Assembly (NCBI GenBank): GCA_009760855.2
Contig: WPIO01000008.1
Coordinates: 7,434,501 to 7,498,500, forward strand
DNA from: Cristatella mucedo
Taxonomy: Eukaryota; Bryozoa; Phylactolaemata; Cristatellidae
Length of the DNA stretch: 64,000 bases
Reading direction: 5' to 3'
This document shows positions 62,901-64,000 of the stretch, one piece after another (position 1 is the first letter of the stretch; every line of letters starts with the position of its first letter). The notes under the pieces are model-generated. The model saw nothing but the letters and a program-made list of their open reading frames with translations. It had not been told where the DNA came from and did not search any database. The position numbers and the translations under genes were made by a program.

Positions 62901-64000
62901 TATAGACATCTAAACAGTAAACACGATAAGTTCACGTTTATTATGACACCTTCGAGTGCTGTCGTTTGGCATGCAGCCGAGGTATAAACATAGCAGTTGC
63001 TGACCTTTCAGAAATGTTTTGTGGTGTCTTTGGCTCTAACGAGCTGCTATTGAGCTAGAGTGTTTTCAGCAATCGTTATCCTCAAGCTTGGAACCGACTG
63101 GCATCACGATATCCTGCCATTTAAGTTGAAGTTACAAACTCACATATTCCTTTGGACATTTCTTTGTCTATGTGAATTGTCTTTTATGGGCATACGTGTG
63201 CTGTAAATGTGCCTGTTATCGCCAGCACGCTGACGTGGCTCTTTTCCATCGTTTGGACGTGCCTAGAAAGAGATTTCGTTCTCTCAGGGTGCTATGCACA
63301 TGTTTTATAGTGCTCTTAATTAAAAGCTGATCTTCTACCGTCTATTCTTTTCTTAGCAAGCCACAAGAAGGATGCACAGCTGCTGCCACCTGCTCTGTCA
63401 AGTGCTACTTCTCAGACTGCTGTTCGCCGGAAGCAAACCACCGACACCGGTATGGGCAAGCGAGCCGCTACCCCGCAAGCAGCCTCTCCTGCACCTGCAA
63501 CTACTGCCGGAGCGGGAGGACAAATAGCTGCTACAGTAGGCATGCACAAGGCAACAATAAGTGATCTGGTGGATGGAGTTGCTTCGGGCTCCGTCACACT
63601 GCCTGATGCTGCTAAGGATGTTCTGCGGGAGCTGCAGTCAGAAGTCGGTACGTCGCAGTGAACTGTAGTTTTGCCGTTTGGTGGGCGGGTGGTTCGGCGA
63701 ACCGGTGCATAGCCGTCACGTCAGGACAAGATGCACTTGTTGCTTGCTGCAGGAGAAGAAACTAGCAGCCACCCCAGGAAGGCAGCCTGGGAATCTGTCG
63801 AACAAAAATCAGCCGACCGCAGTCGGGCTGAGAGGCAGCATCGGATGGGGATGGCTGTGGCGACAGTCGCAGGTGAGGCACTTTCTAGTGGGCTCTGGCG
63901 GTTATTGTCCCTGTAGGCTGTCACTTGCAGCCTCTTTGGTTTTCTGCACAGGTCAGAGCTCGTCGAAGGACCGAGGGCAGACAGGGCAAGCACGCCCTGC
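50826..64000 (+). CDS. Unknown secreted or type II membrane protein, disordered modules (partial gene, 15 exons seen)
   Basis: Exons: 50826-50914, 51202-51308, 51397-51440, 53711-53800, 54833-54899, 54981-55050, 57843-58132, 58236-58301, 61072-61140, 61326-61484, 61606-61809, 62129-62293, 63357-63647, 63753-63872, 63952 onward. All 14 junctions agree in phase and the frame stays open for about 626 residues, which argues strongly for a real gene. N-terminus: basic residues then a short hydrophobic stretch (signal peptide or signal anchor); then about 100 residues of charged helix; then Ala/Ser/Pro/Lys-rich sequence of low complexity, with almost no Cys. No known domain is visible; the defining domain may lie beyond the window. 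Like the fibrinogen-related gene, it has a signal-bearing first exon ending in phase 2 followed by helical exons, so a second member of that kind is possible but unproven. A Golgi enzyme with a long stem is another option. Confidence 0.65.
51202..51308 (+). CDS. Third gene, exon 2 (helical)
   Basis: Acceptor TTTTTGCAG|A and donor TTAAATG|GTGAGG bound 107 bases, phase 2 in, 1 out. Encodes LVLAGMASKALRVQKVSE and VRSVELREMYDHSLN, charged and helix-prone. Confidence 0.65.
51397..51440 (+). CDS. Third gene, exon 3 (short, helical)
   Basis: Acceptor CACTTTTTAG|A and donor TCAACG|GTTAGT bound 44 bases, phase 1 in, 0 out. Encodes (D)LEETWNDLGKLKST, continuing the helix of exon 2. The preceding intron is only 88 bases. 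Confidence 0.65.
52093..52250 (-). repeat. SINE family B, minus-oriented
   Basis: Tail complement at the left (TATAGCACCATAAGAGAACT), B-box region TGGGCTCGAACCCAAGACC, and head complement GAGCACCTTAACCACTGGAC at the right. A well-preserved copy with clear A and B boxes on minus. It lies next to the LINE at 52250-53450. Confidence 0.85.
52250..53450 (+). mobile_element. LINE (CR1/Rex1-like) 3' half, with a nested SINE
   Basis: Damaged ORF2: CAGACGACACAG (YADDT-type catalytic motif region), ARNLHVLFQSDLSLDDHIT, CHITPLLTDLHWHPIKQHID, LAPAYLSELLHHQARH, then the 3' UTR with tail TGCCTAGAAAGAGATTGAGT and an ATTATT end at about 53440. A family B SINE is inserted in the 3' UTR at 53130-53290. Confidence 0.85.
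53130..53290 (+). repeat. SINE family B nested in a LINE
   Basis: Head GGCCCGATGATTAGGTGCTT, a duplicated TGACAAAGGTCAAGGCGA, B-box region GAGCTCGAGCCCGTGGC, tail AGAGATTGAGTTCTCTTAGC and GCCGTACAAATGGC. It shares its tail with the host LINE. Confidence 0.8.
53711..53800 (+). CDS. Third gene, exon 4
   Basis: Acceptor TTATTCTTGTAG|C and donor GTAACG|GTTTGT bound 90 bases, phase 0 at both ends. Encodes LRSIGHRVDDAVDLRAPASS then ATARHTMPVT, helix turning into a disordered linker. Confidence 0.6.
54833..54899 (+). CDS. Third gene, exon 5
   Basis: Acceptor TTGCTTTTAG|G and donor CGTTTAG|GTGAGT bound 67 bases, phase 0 in, 1 out. Encodes VKQLGEPLENLPHNRPRK then VCRL, including the only Cys between exons 1 and 12. 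The other frames have stops within the first codons. Confidence 0.65.
54981..55050 (+). CDS. Third gene, exon 6
   Basis: Acceptor TAAATTACAG|A and donor CAAACAG|GTGTGT bound 70 bases, phase 1 in, 2 out. Encodes (D)ERNVDRDVNSPTNVPL then RAPAPN, polar and Pro-rich. Only 81 bases of intron precede it. Confidence 0.65.
55755..57175 (-). mobile_element. LINE (CR1/Rex1-like), minus-oriented, interrupted by a SINE
   Basis: Starting on minus near 57175, ORF2 parts are visible: LNCTFALIPPRHP, HIWMAANFLKLNDDKTNLL, MGKPSVIQKLERLTLKIDSA, then GPFILWLQPTDPIYSP, with the 3' tail and (AAT)n on the plus strand at 55757-55785. SINE copy 8 interrupts it at 56384-56533. It sits antisense in the intron between exons 6 and 7 of the third gene. 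Confidence 0.85.
56384..56533 (-). repeat. SINE family A, copy 8, nested in a LINE
   Basis: Body AGCGACAGAAGAGCCTTTAT, CACCACCGATTGCAGTGGCG, B-box complement GAATCGAACCCTCGACCTCG, head ACCGCCTTACCTAGTGTGCC. The LINE frame resumes on both sides (AGGCTTG on one side, CTGTCGTGACC complement on the other), so the SINE inserted later. Confidence 0.85.
57210..57580 (+). mobile_element. LINE 3' end, plus-oriented
   Basis: Reads KVANLRSFAVSLTDHKSF, then ALIVYAPEVWNSVSTDVI, LPSLKKH and the tail CCCAAAAGAGATTTAGTTTT with TGCCATACAAATG. It is placed head-to-head with the minus LINE at 55755-57175. It ends about 263 bases before exon 7. Confidence 0.78.
57843..58132 (+). CDS. Third gene, exon 7
   Basis: Acceptor CTTGTACAACAG|G and donor AAAGAAG|GTGAGC bound 290 bases, phase 2 in, 1 out. 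Polar, Ser/Asp/Arg-rich peptide (FKTSEVHTGSDRESWHRD ... LTINLTDSRAERETQVRF), with sequons NLT and NDS, then a Ser/Gly/Pro-rich end (KAPSPRDAAKEG). The other frames meet stops. Confidence 0.72.
58236..58301 (+). CDS. Third gene, exon 8
   Basis: Acceptor GGATTTTTAG|G and donor CCGAAG|GTTGGT bound 66 bases, phase 1 at both ends. Encodes (G)DRAQSGFDIHSKRPTVKD then ATE. From here on all observed exons are phase 1-1, so modules can be gained, lost or skipped without frameshift. Confidence 0.65.
58560..60140 (-). mobile_element. LINE (CR1/Rex1-like), minus-oriented, internal part
   Basis: On minus: INNLLYKKAISTISSDPC, LAGHFSTYFANKVYKIRE (linker between endonuclease and reverse transcriptase in this family) near 59910-59730, and TSARNLGVVFINDLSLDD near 58740 (reverse-transcriptase region). 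Many stops. It fills most of the intron between exons 8 and 9. Confidence 0.8.
60295..60356. repeat. Short perfect hairpin
   Basis: GCATGCTTACTCTTCTCCA is followed at once by its complement TGGAGAAGAGTAAGCATG, an inverted repeat of about 18 bases with essentially no loop (about 60313-60350). It could extrude as a cruciform. Confidence 0.8.
61072..61140 (+). CDS. Third gene, exon 9
   Basis: Acceptor TTCTTTTTAG|G and donor AGTAACG|GTAGGT bound 69 bases, phase 1-1. Encodes (G)YMNKLQETIRLQRAKGSL then ASSN, a short basic helix. Confidence 0.72.
61326..61484 (+). CDS. Third gene, exon 10
   Basis: Acceptor TTTTTTACAG|G and donor TACCCTG|GTGAGC bound 159 bases, phase 1-1. Ala/His/Asn-rich peptide with an internal near-repeat (EAHFTNHAAAADSAHFANGM), then a Lys/Pro-rich end. 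Confidence 0.75.
61606..61809 (+). CDS. Third gene, exon 11
   Basis: Acceptor CGCTGCACAG|G and donor CACAGCA|GTGAGT bound 204 bases, phase 1-1. Strongly Ala/Ser/Lys-rich (ASAASAKQAAARAASSKQ, then PDAAAAKAKTGTAV), predicted disordered or single-helix. Confidence 0.75.
62129..62293 (+). CDS. Third gene, exon 12
   Basis: Acceptor GTTTCTTGTAG|A and donor CCTGCAG|GTAGTG bound 165 bases, phase 1-1. Encodes ITTSSWRAGLRLVRQELG, then a Gln/Ala/Pro and Arg/Ser-rich part. A second AG two bases downstream would shift the frame and reach a stop before the donor, so the first AG is preferred. Confidence 0.6.
62294..63084 (+). other. Intron 12 of the third gene, start, nothing recognised
   Basis: Apart from the LINE tail further down (63085-63315), I see no exon or repeat. 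A frame after TCACTTGCAG near 62410 is open for about 25 codons but does not join the neighbouring exons in phase. Confidence 0.4.
63085..63315 (+). mobile_element. LINE 3' end just before exon 13
   Basis: Remnants of the ORF2 end (SLEPTGITIS-like sequence by frameshift), then the 3' UTR with the tail GTGCCTAGAAAGAGATTTCG and TTCTCTCAGGGTGCTATGCA. It stops about 45 bases before the exon 13 acceptor. Confidence 0.7.
63357..63647 (+). CDS. Third gene, exon 13
   Basis: Acceptor TCTTTTCTTAG|C and donor GAAGTCG|GTACGT bound 291 bases, phase 1-1. An Ala/Thr/Pro-rich linker (KRAATPQAASPAPATTAGAG), then a better-ordered helical stretch (KATISDLVDGVASGSVTL, PDAAKDVLRELQSEVG) that could be a small helical domain; not recognised. 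Confidence 0.75.
63753..63872 (+). CDS. Third gene, exon 14
   Basis: Acceptor CTTGCTGCAG|G and donor GTCGCAG|GTGAGG bound 120 bases, phase 1-1. Charged peptide (EETSSHPRKAAWESVEQK, then SADRSRAERQHRMGM). Confidence 0.72.
63952..64000 (+). CDS. Third gene, exon 15 (cut by window end)
   Basis: Acceptor TTTCTGCACAG|G opens in phase 1 and continues to the last base: (G)QSSSKDRGQTGQARP. The frame is still open at the edge. Confidence 0.6.

Overview
The window is animal nuclear DNA, almost certainly from a bilaterian invertebrate. It has small coding exons with GT-AG introns, very long (CT)n/(AG)n/(CA)n microsatellites, many tRNA-derived SINEs, and CR1/Rex1-like LINE 3' ends that share their tail with one of the SINE families. 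The species cannot be fixed from sequence alone. There are no bacterial operons, CRISPR arrays, rRNA genes or recognisable functional tRNA genes.

Three protein-coding genes can be built by hand from splice sites and reading phase. (1) Plus strand, 2835-31266: a ten-exon gene for a secreted protein of about 770 residues. It has a signal peptide, a poly-Ala run, about 450 residues of mostly coiled-coil sequence spread over eight exons, and a C-terminal fibrinogen-related (FBG) domain with its calcium-site region. A TATA box lies about 260 bases before the start codon, and a decayed copy of the last FBG exon lies just past the stop. (2) Minus strand, 42117-36148: a complete seven-exon dolichyldiphosphatase gene (DOLPP1, 231 residues) with all PAP2-type phosphatase motifs; it recycles dolichyl diphosphate at the ER membrane. 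(3) Plus strand, 50826 to beyond the window end: at least fifteen small phase-compatible exons (about 626 residues so far). They start with a signal peptide or signal anchor, continue with helical segments, then long Ala/Ser/Pro/Lys-rich disordered modules on phase 1-1 exons. I do not recognise its family.

Layout: 1-2800 GC-rich 5' region; 2.8-31 kb the fibrinogen-related gene with a 14.5-kb first intron full of simple repeats; 31-36 kb intergenic with SINEs; 36-42 kb DOLPP1; 42-50.8 kb intergenic (SINEs, an antisense LINE, GC-rich blocks, one weak minus-strand exon candidate); 50.8-64 kb the third gene with its introns crowded by LINE copies in both directions.

Most notable are mobile-element relationships to exons. 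A putative 1.1-kb solo LTR (TGTA...TACA, 4-base target duplication) sits 22 bases upstream of the exon 4 acceptor of gene 1, inside the tail of an older LINE. Sense-strand LINE 3' ends repeatedly stop shortly before coding exons in genes 1 and 3. All eight full copies of one SINE family lie in the same orientation. Intron 5 of gene 1 carries six copies of a pyrimidine-rich module ending in TAG that looks like a 3' splice site.
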